Shown in pieces: positions 10,365 to 21,704 of a stretch of DNA of 64,000 bases. The stretch is from the NCBI RefSeq assembly GCF_000001735.4, contig NC_003075.7, positions 15,377,001-15,441,000 on the forward strand, read 5' to 3'. The first letter of the stretch is position 1, and each line of letters opens with the position of its first letter. Source of the DNA: Arabidopsis thaliana (Eukaryota; Streptophyta; Magnoliopsida; Brassicales; Brassicaceae). The notes beneath the pieces are model-generated. The model was not told the origin of the DNA, ran no database searches, and worked only from the letters and a program-made list of their open reading frames with translations. The position numbers and the translations under genes are program-made.

Positions 10365-13290
10365 TCAAAAATAAGGCTCTCGTTGAGCTGTTGGCAGCTT
10401 CAACTCAGAATCTGAATCATCGAGCTCTGAGGCTGGCGTGAAGTAGCAATCCACCATGTCTTTGCTCACATCTTCTAGGCGTGGAGGATCCCACTGCAAA
10501 TATTAACAAACCACGAATTAGAACGTAAAACCTGGAACATGAACATAAGCTAAAGGAGTTGCAAACGTCTAATTTTGAGGCTGATATGTTTGTATGCACC
10601 TTTGGAGCAAAGTCTTTATCTACCAAACGGGCTCGAATACCCTATCAACAGAAAACAACTTCAATATGTGCAAAAAAATGATGCTTTAATTGACAAATTA
10701 GTGAAATATTTTACCTCGCAAAAGTCGCCAGAGACTACTTTTGAGACTCCACAAATGGATATACGGTATTCATGTGTGAGACATTGATCAAGGGTTTGGA
10801 ATCTACCTTCTCGTATCTGAGAAGAGAAGAAACCGCCAGAGTCAGAAAAATGAAATCCTTTTTGAGAAAGGAGAAGAAGAAACTAAAAGGACTTACAGAT
10901 TGCAAAGTAATCTTTAAGCTCAAAGGTGAAGCTTCTTTGATCTGTTTGAGAGTTTTCTTGCACCATTCATTGCACGAATTAGCAGCTTCATTTTCCTGAG
11001 GCACGGTTTAACATAAAAGCTTAGAACTTTACAAAACTCTCAAGCCAAGTCGATCCAAAGTCCTCAAAATTGAAAGATATCATGCTTATGTTAGGGAAAA
11101 TTTTCTCACCATAGCTTCAATGATTTCTTCAACGGTATCAAGCCCAAAATATTTATCAATCAACTCTATCCTGATCAAAGAATATTGGGTTACATGATTG
11201 TGGGATATTCAAAGAGATTTGAAGATATGGAGAAAAGGTAAATGATTTACTTGTGCAGTACGCTGCTACTGTCAGGGTAAACAAGATCACCATATTGAGC
11301 AAGAGAATCCTCAATGACAGCAGGATCATCGGTCAACAGTTTACCAATCCTCTCTTCAATCAACGGAAGTCTCTGCCATAACAACTTATATAAGGAATGT
11401 GCTTAAGAGGAAAGAACAAAACATGAGACAAGGTAAGAAAAGTGCATCACACCGCGTTTAAGCAATAGTGGGTGGCAAGGCCACATGCTATCATTTCGAC
11501 ACCATTAAGTTTCTGCCCCGTTAGAGCCAAGTATTCCCCTGAACAAGAAAACACAGAAAACTGCTTCAGAAACACCAAAATATCGCAGTTAAGTATTTGT
11601 ATACCAATCACATTCAAATCTAAAATTTGACCATCATTTTACTATAAATATATGCATAGAATATGGATCTAGTGATCAGCCTAAGGTGAAGTTCACCTAA
11701 ATAACCAGGAAGCCGTGAAAGATAATAGGAAGCTCCTGCATCAGGATGAAAACCAATTTGGACCTCTGGATGGGCCAACACCTGCATACGCACAGTTGTT
11801 CAGAACATCTTCACCACTAAACTTCCAAAGTACAAGAAAAGAAACAGTTTCAGACAAAGAGAAATGGGCTACTGATAATTGACTAAGGCAACAAGATATT
11901 TAAAATACAGAGAAAATGGCTAAGAAATTTAACTACTTTTCTTAAGAGACTCTAGGATCTTATGTAGTCACTGACTTTGCTTTTATTACTGCGTCCACTC
12001 GAAGTAAAAAATCAGTGATTTGTAATAATAAAGCGAGCCACATACAGTTTTATCTGTAGCCACACGAAACATCCCTGGAAGTGAAATTCCACCACCACAA
12101 CCCATGGTCACACCATCCATTATTGCTATCTGCAGTTAAACAAAACTCTTGATGTATAAGAGGCTTAAGAGCAAGAATTAAAGTTCAAAATATTTCAAAC
12201 ACTTGCCTTTTATCTACAAAATCAGTTTCATAGATTATCGAGTGGACACAAATAAGTAGGTTAGCTCTTTCTAGTCACACAAGGTCATACGAACCAATCC
12301 CATCTGGTATTAACAAATAGCATCGAAAAAAATGGCTAGGAATCTTACATTTGGTTTTAAATACGTTCCTTGGAGGTATACAAACTTGTACAAGTTCTCG
12401 AAAAAGAGTTTAGATTCTTCAGTATTTCCTGTGCAAACAAAAAAGTGACAATACATCAGCAAAGCTTCTCAGTAACTTCACCAAATTAACTCTGGTGAAA
12501 GGGACTTCAGGCTCACAAAACCTTTACAAGTATTTAACAACTGGAAACTAATACAAGAGATGGACCTTCATTGATCGAGTGATAAAGAGACAAGACATCT
12601 GCACCAGAGCAGAAAGTTTTACCGCTACCCTTCAGGAAAAATAAGAACAGTAGCTTAATTGAGTGAGATTTTGGTAAAAACCAGGCATCAGAAGGACACA
12701 AGCAGCAGCAATGAATATAAGTACCATACCTTCATCAAAACAAAGGAAATAGCTGGGTTCTCTTCCCATGATTCGTATAGCCTCTTTAACCGACCAACCT
12801 ACCAAGGCAAAAGTTTTTGAAGCATAACTAAAAAAACTAAACGAGCTCAAGAAACGAGACTTCTTAATCCAAAAAGACTACTCTGGTGAACACAATACCA
12901 TAGGCGCAGAAAGAGCATTGAGAGAAGATGGGTTATTGAGAATGGCAGCTCTTGATTTAGCTTTTCCTTCCACCAGAACCTTCAATTACAGCAAAATCTC
13001 AAATTGATAAAAAGGAAGTACAGATTTCATTTACACTCCCAGAAAATCAAGTGATTAGAATCCCATTTACGATCAATTTAGATAACAATGTTAAAGAGTT
13101 CCACAAACAGACTATCAAATTAAGCACATTTAGGGAAGATCCGAAACAAAAGAAGACGAAAAACCTGGTCTTCGAAATCTGCATCTGATGCGGAATAGTT
13201 TGGGAGAGCAGAAAAGCGTCTTCCATAAGAAACAGACCGAACCCATTGTAAGGGTTCACTCACTCTCCTCAAAGCTTTCACTGTTTGCAT
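10365..13290 (-). CDS. mitochondrial crotonase-fold protein, 3-hydroxyisobutyryl-CoA hydrolase-like (mS47 type)
   Basis: Fourteen exons on the minus strand give 409 residues: 13290-13165, 12979-12899, 12798-12730, 12629-12566, 12428-12349, 12129-12046, 11781-11697, 11538-11453, 11372-11251, 11170-11110, 10995-10897, 10816-10715, 10641-10600 and 10493-10365. The N-terminus is Arg/Ser-rich without acids (MQTVKALRRVSEPLQW), typical of a mitochondrial presequence. Crotonase signatures: FCSGADV near residues 98-104, GCGGG near 150-154, and HPE-X7-D placing the hydrolase acid residues at E174 and D182. Known family roles are valine-degradation thioester hydrolysis. I also recall members of this group being found as subunit mS47 of the plant mitochondrial ribosome. 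An alternative in-frame ATG lies at 13356. Corresponds to At4g31810. Confidence 0.93.
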
Positions 13291-13445
13291 ATCTCTGTCG
13301 CTCTCCGTCGAGAAGACGCCTCTGTGTTTCCGAGGGTTTTGGGTTTTGCCTCTCAAGCTATGGCCGCCGGTGATTCCTAGCCGTCAGATCATTTCCACAA
13401 TCGAAATTGAACTAGTCTAAACTCTAAAACGTAGGATCACTTATG

Positions 13446-13492
13446 AGCCCAAGATTGAGCCCATAAGGCCCAAGAGATCATAGCTTAGCCCA
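13446..13492 (-). promoter_or_regulatory. site II element cluster upstream of the crotonase-fold gene
   Basis: Four TGGGCC/T motifs read on the minus strand (plus-strand starts 13446, 13458, 13467 and 13487) sit 155-200 bp upstream of the start codon. Site II elements bind TCP factors and are enriched at genes for mitochondrial and ribosomal proteins. This fits the predicted product. Confidence 0.6.
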
Positions 13493-13787
13493 TAAGATCT
13501 GAGTTTTAGTCTCACTAATGTGGAATATTTTGATGACTAATGAACAATGATTGACAAACAAACAACAAAACATGTCGTCCATCACTTTCACTAATCGCTT
13601 AAAGTTAACGACAACAAATTCAAAACATTAGTCATGTAATGAAACAGTTAACAAATCTTTACGATTAAAGAAACACATAACACAACTTCATCAGTTTTAA
13701 TTTTAACTACCACAAATCCTAAGATCACTTATAATAAGTTACAACCATAATAGCTTCTCTTTACAAATTCTGTTTCTCCCCACCGAT
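13493..13787. other. short intergenic spacer and NPY1 3' flank
   Basis: AT-rich spacer between the crotonase-fold gene promoter and the NPY1 stop codon. The right part is probably the NPY1 3' untranslated region. No gene seen. Confidence 0.5.
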
Positions 13788-16627
13788 TCACGATATCGAA
13801 TGTCTGCGGCGTCGGGAAGACGAGCTAGAAGACTTGGCTGGCGGACTTTGTGAGCTTCCAGAAGAAACCTCAGAGCTCTTGTTGCTAATCTCTCCTTTCC
13901 CAGGCCATATCTTCTCAAAGATCCTCCTTGACCTCGACGGCATCAGCTGTGCACCACCACCACTCCTCGTGCTCTTGCTTCCTCTGCTTTTCTTGCTCAG
14001 CTCCACCTTCTTCGTCGCTTCTTCTCCTTTGTTCTCCTCCGTCTTCTCAACCGGCGAGTGTGACGAAGCCGCAACAGACGCCACGGGGCTGTGATTTGCT
14101 CGGAGCTGCTCAAAGTAGAGAACTTGCACCACCACTCGTAGTGGAAGTCTCTCGTTCTGTGCAGCGTGCGTTGATGCTTCATTTGTCAGTTTCCTCACGT
14201 CCATTAACCCACAAAGCCTCTTCTTTTCGGATTTTGTTAGTTCGGGATGTTCCTACAAAAACCAACTTCACCGATTACAAAAATGTCCAAAAATATTTCA
14301 TTCTTTTCAGAGAAACAAGAAACTCTGTTTTACCTTCATGAAAGTGTCAATGGCTTTGTAGAGACCGTCGTGTATCGGCCTAGCTGATTCCGGGACTAAC
14401 TCAGATAACTCAACAAAGCTAGAGAGTGTAAGTTCAGAGTTAAGAGCGAGATAAGCATCAATCAATCTTCCTACACTCAACAAAATTCCATTTCCTAAAA
14501 CAAACTCCTTGTACCGGTCATCTTCAGATACACGTTTCTCATCCGCCATGAACTGATCAACAATCCGATGGACTAATTCGACTTCATGGATCAGCAAATC
14601 TTTAACGGACGCTTCATGAAGCTTCAAACTCACGTTCTCAACCAAATCTTCTCTCACCGTCTCATCAGCTCCAACCAAGATCGAAACTTTAAGGAGTTTT
14701 AGCAAGAAGCTGCAAGAAGAGTAGCTCATTGCTCTGTTTACCTTCGGCAACAAGAAAACAACCGTCTCAACGAGATCTTTGTTTGAAGAAGCTTCTGATG
14801 TCAAAGACTCCATAGATTCTGGTAACCACCTTGCAACATAGTATCTAAGAGCTTCAGCAATTACGCCATTATTCATCCTTCCACTAGATTTCACAACACT
14901 TATCACCCTCTTGAACATATCAATCTCTAGCTCACATACATCTTCGACCCACCAATCTTTCGGAATCACATTCTCTTCTCTCTTCTCCCGATGATATTCG
15001 ACTATCTTATCAGGTCCAGATAACTTCCTGTTGAATGTATAAGACCAAGTGATAGTCTCAGGGTTCACCAAGATCTTAGCTGAAACAGAATCTATGCATC
15101 TACCAACAAGCTTCAGATCTTCAGACCAAGGAAGAAGAGATCTTGTTGTCTGAAGCACAATGATTGAGTCTTTCCAGCTTCTGAATATGCCTGAGTTGAG
15201 GAAAACTTCGATCTTGTATATGAGGTTACCGCGGTCAGCATCTTCAGTCATTTCAAGATACTCAGCTGCACATCGCACCGCGGTTATGTTGTAAGCATTG
15301 AGCGTAACAGTCATCCCATAGCAAAACTTGGCACAGATCTCAAACGCTTTGTATCCTCCTGGCATGTCTAGTATAGTGATCTCATCGGTTTTTTCCTCAC
15401 TCGCCTCAAAAACCAGTCGCTGCATCCGATTGCTCTTCGATAGCAGCGGGAACTGAAAATGTAACATTGAGCATAAAAGAGACATCTCTAATAAAAAGTT
15501 GTACCACTTAAGAATCCCTCAGTAGAAACTACTTCTATTATCAGCATTACAAAAATGTACCTTATGGAGGTGAAATGTGACCTCGCCAACATGAATAGTA
15601 ACATCGCTGTCAAGATCTGAAACGGCGTACCTGCAAGGTAGAAATCAATGGCCAGATTAAACATTGAAACTAAGAACATAATCAGCTCAACGAGAACTCT
15701 TACATATTAATTAGACATTTCTCTTTTCTTAAACATTTCAGATGTTATGTTTACATTCAAAACCATATAAGCACATGCATGTTTATCAAGTTTAACTCAC
15801 AACCTAAGAAAAGTCCAATTGTTGCCTAAAATTCACTTACAAAACAAGACAAAGGAAACAAAGATTCTTAGCCTAGTTTAGAATATCCAGAGGTCAAAAC
15901 TTGGAAGAGATGTCTTAGATATTTAGAGAAACAAAGCATAAGCAACAAAAGTAAAGAGAGATTCTTCACTTTCTAAATTAGAAGAAAACTCATCATCATC
16001 ATCATTCCCTTTTGCTTTCCACTCTTTGCTCTTACAAATCAGGACCACAAAACAACAACACATAAACAAAGACAGATCATCTAATGGATGGACCACTCCT
16101 GAAACTCATATACCCCATTTCTTGTAACTTTTCTAGTATTTCCCGCAAAAAAAATATGATGAGAGAAACCAATCACAATAATGGTGATGATGATGACAAA
16201 CTTATCCTGGTTTTCTATCTCTAAGATCAAAACCAGAGTATTTTAACTGGCAAGTAACAGTGTTTAAGCAAATCTTGACCAAGTTTAGCTATCTCTGTTC
16301 ATATAGAGCAAATGAAAATTTAGCAGGGAAGTCACTGAAATCTGTTTTTAATAGCTTGTGTTAAAAAAGATAGGAACCAAGAGAAGATGGGACATATGTT
16401 TCTAGAAATCATACAAGAACTAAACAGAGGCAATACATGTGGAGATAAATGAATAGAAAAGAGAAGAGAGAACAGAACAAAAACACAGAGAACAGAAATA
16501 GTAGAAGATTCATTTGACCCATCAAATTAAAAAATAAGATAAAAACAAAATAAAATTATGCTTACTTGACGAATTTGCCATCAGATTCAAATGTATCGGG
16601 CTTAGACCCTAGCTTCATGAACTTCAT
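13788..16627 (-). CDS. NPY1: BTB/POZ-NPH3 domain protein of auxin-regulated organogenesis
   Basis: Four exons, 16627-16566, 15630-15561, 15452-14334 and 14252-13788, give 571 residues. The start is [24 protein letters not shown] fold begins in exon 2 ([23 protein letters not shown]) and runs to about residue 100. The NPH3 domain fills most of exon 3, starting around [18 protein letters not shown]. The C-terminus carries a YFEQLR motif followed by a long serine/lysine/arginine-rich tail. Known role (synonyms ENP, MAB4): works with PINOID-type kinases to keep PIN auxin carriers polar during cotyledon and flower formation. BTB-NPH3 proteins can be CUL3 adaptors. The first large intron (15631-16565) splits the N-terminus from the BTB fold. 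Corresponds to At4g31820. Confidence 0.95.
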
Positions 16628-17126
16628 ATTTCTTCGTCTTGTTTACCAAAAGGAAGACACTTTTGTTTGACCCTGAAGCAGCTTTAAGAAGCTTCTACTC
16701 TCTCTCTTTTTAGAAGAACCGATCAAATCACAGAAGAACCAGAGAAGTGAGAAGAGGAGAAAAAGGCAGAAAATGTTTGTTAGTTAATAAAAGAAGAGGT
16801 TGGTGTTGGAAGAGGGAGAGACCATTAATGGAAAAGGGATGAATGAAAGGAGACAAGAGAAACCAAACCCATGTTTTGCCTCACTATCCTTTTGCAAGAA
16901 ACCAAACACTCCTCGGACTACGGGATCTTTTTACCTCTCATCTCAACTAACCATTACTAACAGCATTTATTGGTCTCTCAACTCCAACACAGAAGAGAAG
17001 AAGAACCATAAAAGTTTTCTTTTTTAATTTTTCAGGAAAACAAAAAGCTTTAGAAAGATAATCCCATCATCATAATCACTCACACACAGAGAGAAGCAAA
17101 AACCAAAATGGCGAAAGATAGAGAGA

Positions 17127-17142
17127 TATATATATATATATA
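17127..17142. repeat. AT dinucleotide microsatellite
   Basis: About eight AT units in the region upstream of NPY1. A GA run follows at about 17178-17196 and a CTT-type run at about 17251-17277. The whole purine/pyrimidine-skewed block looks like an NPY1 promoter or leader. Confidence 0.7.
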
Positions 17143-17279
17143 GAGAAAAAGGCTTTGTCTTTGAGGGAATTAAAGAGAGATAGAGAGAGAGAGAGAAATG
17201 AAATCAGACGCCGCCAATGCTTTTAAAGCGGGGACTGATCCGCTGGAGATCTTCTCTTCTTCTTCTTCTTCTTCTTCTC

Positions 17280-20200
17280 TGTTTGGCTCAAATCTCAATG
17301 AAAGTTTATTTATTTTTATAGTTATATATGTATAGTAGTAGTAATAGTGGATCTCTTTCCTTAGAGCAGCTTCGGGAAGGGATGAGGAATGATGATGATT
17401 TATTTTCCTTCTGACGAACTTGTCTCGAACAATTATGTATATACTTATATTCTATATAAAGGGAAGCGAGAAAAAACTGTAGGGGAACAAGAGAAAAGGG
17501 AGTGGGAATCTAGCTTGCAAATATTCTAAATTAGCCAGCTAAGTTGTTTGAATGTTACTAATTAACAACTGTTTTTATTAATTATCCCCTTTCTTTATTC
17601 ACTTCCATTTATTCTTTACGTCTTAAGTTTTAATGTGTGTGTAATAATGAAGTATGTAGTACTTTATTTTCTCTGTAGATTAGAGATCTCTCCAATTACT
17701 ATATAGTCTATAGTCTATAGCATTGTACAGCTCAATTCTCGTCTCGTGTAGTCTTTAATTAACCCTATGTATCTGCTTCTATACATCTATATATGATAAA
17801 GGTAAGTAAGTACACATATGATGATAATATTCCAACACTACATAAATAAGTACATTGGCTAAACTGAGTCATAGCCTGGTTTTTGGTTTTCGCTCAAAAA
17901 CTTAGGCACTAGATTAATTTTCCCAAAACATAATCTTTTGTTATATACTAGTAGTAGATAATAGTAAAAAATCTCTTAACAAAACAATATTTCCCTGCAT
18001 CAGTCAATAGCAGTTTGCACCACCATACTTGCTTTGACTCATTCCCTACTCCGTTTGCTTTAGTTCCGCTACTTGTACATCAACGAATGAACACTCGACA
18101 CGTGTAATCAGTGTTTCCCTTCTTCGTACTAGTTGGTGTGAATTGACGCGCCGGTACAGTCTTTTGTAGTCCGTCCCAACGGAACCCGCTAGCCGAGAGA
18201 GAGAGAGAGAGAGACACTTTGACTTTTGTTTCCGTTATTCTAGATGCTCACGAGTCGGTCAGACTTTGCATTTTCCTAACATTTGACTTTGCATGCAAAA
18301 AAGGCTTTTCTAAAACACGATTAGTTTCTTTATAATGTCATGGACTAATCTGCTACTGTACTATAATAGAAATATCAAACAAGTCAATAATTGTGGAACT
18401 AAAGTATGCACAATACTTATAAGGGGAATCACACTCATATTGCATGGCCACAGATAATAGATGAAATTAACTCGGCTCGACAAAACAAAACAAAACATCA
18501 ACTATACTTCTAATTCTAAATAGTTGAGATGACTCTAATAATTGTATATTAGATTTTACTTTTTAGAAAAGCAAATGTCCTAATTTTATATGAACGTCAT
18601 TTTGTCTGAATGGAAGCTTCATGTAAAGTTTCTCCTTTTGATGTCACTATGAATATTTTTCATACCCATGAATATCTCGTGTCTCACAAAAATCCCAAAT
18701 TAAAATAATCGAACATATCAACATAGTGTTCACAACAAGCTACAGTATACTCAGTCGGTCAGTATAATAATCTAATTAAAGATTGTTGCTAAACCTTATG
18801 GATAGGATGGATACTTATTATTCGCTTTTGGATTATGCAGAACAAGTTATTGTCAACAAAATTGGAGTATATAAACAGACATATCATCAAAACATGTGTG
18901 TTCATTTGTTTGTTTTCTCTTAAAGAGAGGGTAAGGTGACCTGCTACTTGTGGTTTCAATTTTCTCGAGACATTAACAAAAATGGCGTAGTCAAGATCTT
19001 GATTGGACCCGATTTGGTTTAGAAGGTTTTAATGTTTTTAGCCATTTTTATCGGAGTATGTAACTTGGTGGGGTCTGCATGTCAATTTTCCTTACGTGCC
19101 GTAGCTGTTTCCACGTGATTAATTGCTCAATTATATAATATGAACACAAAACACGTATCGTAAGAGTCGCAACGTAATTATGGAGATGTAATGTATATTG
19201 GTCCCAAAGCTAAGTAGACTAAGTAGTAAATGAAGGTTGACAAGCATGCATGCTTCCCCCAGTGGCTTAATTATTTCAATGGTAACTAATTGCTGTGTGT
19301 CTGCGTCTTCGCTTAAAAGATAAGTACACATATATACAAATTTGACTTATCCTTATATGCCGGTCATATGTAACTCGTTATATGATCTGTTACCTCCGTA
19401 TCTAAAGTCTTCGAGTTGGTTGAATACATTTGACATTGTGACTGCGACAAACATCAACTAAAGAATAATTTGTTTTATTTCACTATTCTTCATGTTATCT
19501 TTTCGTCTTCCAAAATACTTGATTCAGAAAACATTTCGTTCCACGCAATAAAAGATATATGGTCTCAAATACAGGAATATTAAAAGTACCTTATCCTTAA
19601 TGCTTATGTGGCTCAACTTTTTTAAGACCTACATTGGTTTAAATATTACCAAAATAATCCAAACATGAACATTGAAATACAACGCTATATAGATATAGAA
19701 ATGGATACGAGGTTTTCATCCGTTGTTTGAATCTAAAGTACGTAAACATAGAGTATAGTACTATAATGCACCATAGCTCCTCCCTAATACGAACCTTATT
19801 TTCTTATGACCAATTTCGACATTTGATTGACCATGCTCTATTCTCCTTTTATCAAGAATCTTAGAATTTTAGTCCATAATGCTTTCGAACCTAAATCATG
19901 GCAGACTAAATTATTCTGCTCGGAAAAAAAAATACAAAAAAAAAAAAATTATTCTGCTCGGCTACAATATTTATTAGTTGATGTATTCTTTACTTGCATG
20001 CTGCAGATTATATGCATGGTTACACAGAGTTCAAAACCTATTAAGATCTCACACTCATCACTCCATAATACGTATTAAAAACTTCTATGGATAATGATGA
20101 ATCAGTCTCGCAAAAGAAGATTAGTGTCCTCGCCATCATACACGTAGCCAAAAGAGTTGCACGTACGGACATTATCATATGGGGTCTAAGAGGGGTCTAT

Positions 20201-20733
20201 TATTAGAAGTGTAATTAAAACATATTTCCTCATTGGATGATATCTATAATACATAGATGCATAGGTGAGACGTTGAAAGCACAGAAGAAAAAGCATTGGC
20301 ATGTGGTTTATGAGAAAAGACTAGACGTAGCTCCATTATTATGGTTGCATTATTTATATTTATACAGTCTACCTCTTTTACATTACATACAACTGCATCC
20401 ATATTTAATGCACTCCCCATGTTATTATCCTCTCATTTACTTTGAGATTTCTTCGTTGCAAACTTTTTTCGTTGTTTTTATCTTTTTTCGAGATTTGTAT
20501 AAAAATGGTAATGAGAGAACAGAAATACACTAAAATGTAATGGGTGTGGTCGTGTGGATCGGATGAGTGGAAAATCTTTCTATACAAAAAACAGAAATTT
20601 TTGATTTTAAATTGGTCATCAGTCTTAAGATCATACATGCTTCTATCACATCCCTTCAAGTTCGATTCAGTAACAATCTCACATGTATGTATGCTTAAGG
20701 TTAAAGTTTCAAATCCATGCTTAAATGGTTGAA
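17280..20733. other. gene-free AT-rich interval left of the Mutator-like element
   Basis: No gene I can support. Open frames such as the one at 20237-20533 are compositionally random. Seen here: a GA microsatellite at 18195-18214 and a small tandem duplication of AAATTATTCTGCTCGG at about 19908 and 19946 separated by A-runs. Confidence 0.5.
18195..18214. repeat. GA dinucleotide microsatellite
   Basis: Ten uninterrupted GA units in a gene-free interval. Confidence 0.8.
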
Positions 20734-20743
20734 AATAAATAAT
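20734..20743. repeat. left target-site duplication of the Mutator-like element
   Basis: AATAAATAAT immediately before the left terminus, identical to 21695-21704. Confidence 0.85.
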
Positions 20744-20902
20744 AGGAAAAATGTCAAAAAATGCGCTAATTTTCAAATTTGGGACGAAAAAAGCATGAAT
20801 TTTCGAAATGTCATTTAAATCTTAAAGTTTGGGTTGACTTCTTAAAAAAATGTCTAAGTTTTGTTGACCTTGCATTTTAAAGCGTGCCGTGAAATTTCCG
20901 TT

Positions 20903-20964
20903 GAGCTAGAACCTTAGATCACTGGATCTGTAGTCAAGCATTAAACCGTTGAGCTACTCACGCT
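20903..20964 (-). other. tRNA-like sequence with A- and B-box resemblance inside the element
   Basis: Read on the minus strand it begins GCGTGAGTAGCTCAACGG, close to a tRNA acceptor start plus pol III A box. It ends near GGTTCTAGCTC, close to the B-box consensus GGTTCGAATCC. A normal anticodon arm cannot be folded with confidence, so it is not called as a tRNA gene. Confidence 0.35.
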
Positions 20965-21014
20965 TTTGGTGTTTACTTAAGCTAATAGATATATATATTC
21001 GTACATGTAATTAA

Positions 21015-21290
21015 TTGAAAAACACAAACCTAAAAGCTCCATTATTGCCTGCGTAATAAACAGCGTGAACAAGTCCAGAAAATAACTCTGAATCAGATGT
21101 AATCAAGAGTTCACAATACTTGAAATCGACAACATTAAACGGATCTCCAATTGTATAAATCCGAGAACGGTACTCTCCCCAAACAAACCATCATTGGACA
21201 TAGACGAGCCACACGATCTCAACCTCACGCTCATATTTGACGTGATTCCACGCCACCTGCTCACGCTGTTTTCTTCTCAGGCAACAATGG
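21015..21290 (-). pseudogene. captured coding fragment inside the Mutator-like element
   Basis: On the minus strand this stretch reads open for about 80 codons in one frame with a single in-frame TGA near 21191. Recognisable segments are QVAWNHVKYEREVEIVWLVY and GDPFNVVDFKYCELLI, then SGLVHAVYYAGNNGAF. The amino-acid mix looks protein-like, unlike the surrounding AT-rich DNA. A GT after AATGGAGCTTTTAG resembles a former splice donor. I do not recognise the parent gene. Confidence 0.45.
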
Positions 21291-21350
21291 AGTTCTATTA
21301 GTTTCAACTAGTTACATATATATAAGCTCAATCAATGTTGTTACAAGTTT

Positions 21351-21404
21351 ACAGTAGCTCCATGGTTTACAGTAGCTCCGTGGTTTACAGTAGCTCCATG
21401 GTTG
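21351..21404. repeat. three tandem 18-bp units in the element
   Basis: Units of ACAGTAGCTCCATGGTTT at 21351, 21369 and 21387. The middle unit differs by one base (CCGTGG) and the last by its final base. Confidence 0.85.
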
Positions 21405-21481
21405 AAGGCTTAATTACAGCTGCAGGGAATCGTCGGTTTGACACTAGGTTGTGTCCGATTTTCTTCTTATTTTTAATTTTT

Positions 21482-21497
21482 AAAACGACGTCGTTTT
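21482..21497. repeat. 16-bp perfect palindrome
   Basis: AAAACGACGTCGTTTT is its own reverse complement and lies just inside the right inverted repeat of the element. Confidence 0.8.
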
Positions 21498-21694
21498 GAA
21501 CTGTTAACGGAAAGTTGACTCCGTTAATTTTCTGTTAACGCAAATTTCACGGCATGCCTTAAATGACCACGTCAACGAAACTTAGACATTTTTTAATAAG
21601 CCAACTCAAACTTTGAGATTTAAATGACATTTCGAAAGTTCATGCTTTTTTCGTCCCAAATTTGAAAGTTGGCGCATTTTTCAACATTTTTCCC

Positions 21695-21704
21695 AATAAA
21701 TAAT
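21695..21704. repeat. right target-site duplication of the Mutator-like element
   Basis: AATAAATAAT immediately after the right terminus, identical to 20734-20743. Confidence 0.85.

Larger units (their letters stand above)
20744..21694. mobile_element. non-autonomous Mutator-like element with long terminal inverted repeats
   Basis: The left end (AGGAAAAATGT...) and right end (reverse complement GGGAAAAATGT...) form inverted repeats of about 159 bp, 20744-20902 and 21536-21694, with scattered mismatches. They are flanked by a perfect 10-bp direct repeat, AATAAATAAT, at 20734-20743 and 21695-21704. A 9-11 bp target duplication with long TIRs is diagnostic of the Mutator superfamily. At 951 bp it carries no transposase, so it would need one supplied in trans. 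The interior holds an apparent captured coding fragment, tRNA-like boxes, a triple 18-bp repeat and a 16-bp palindrome. Confidence 0.88.
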
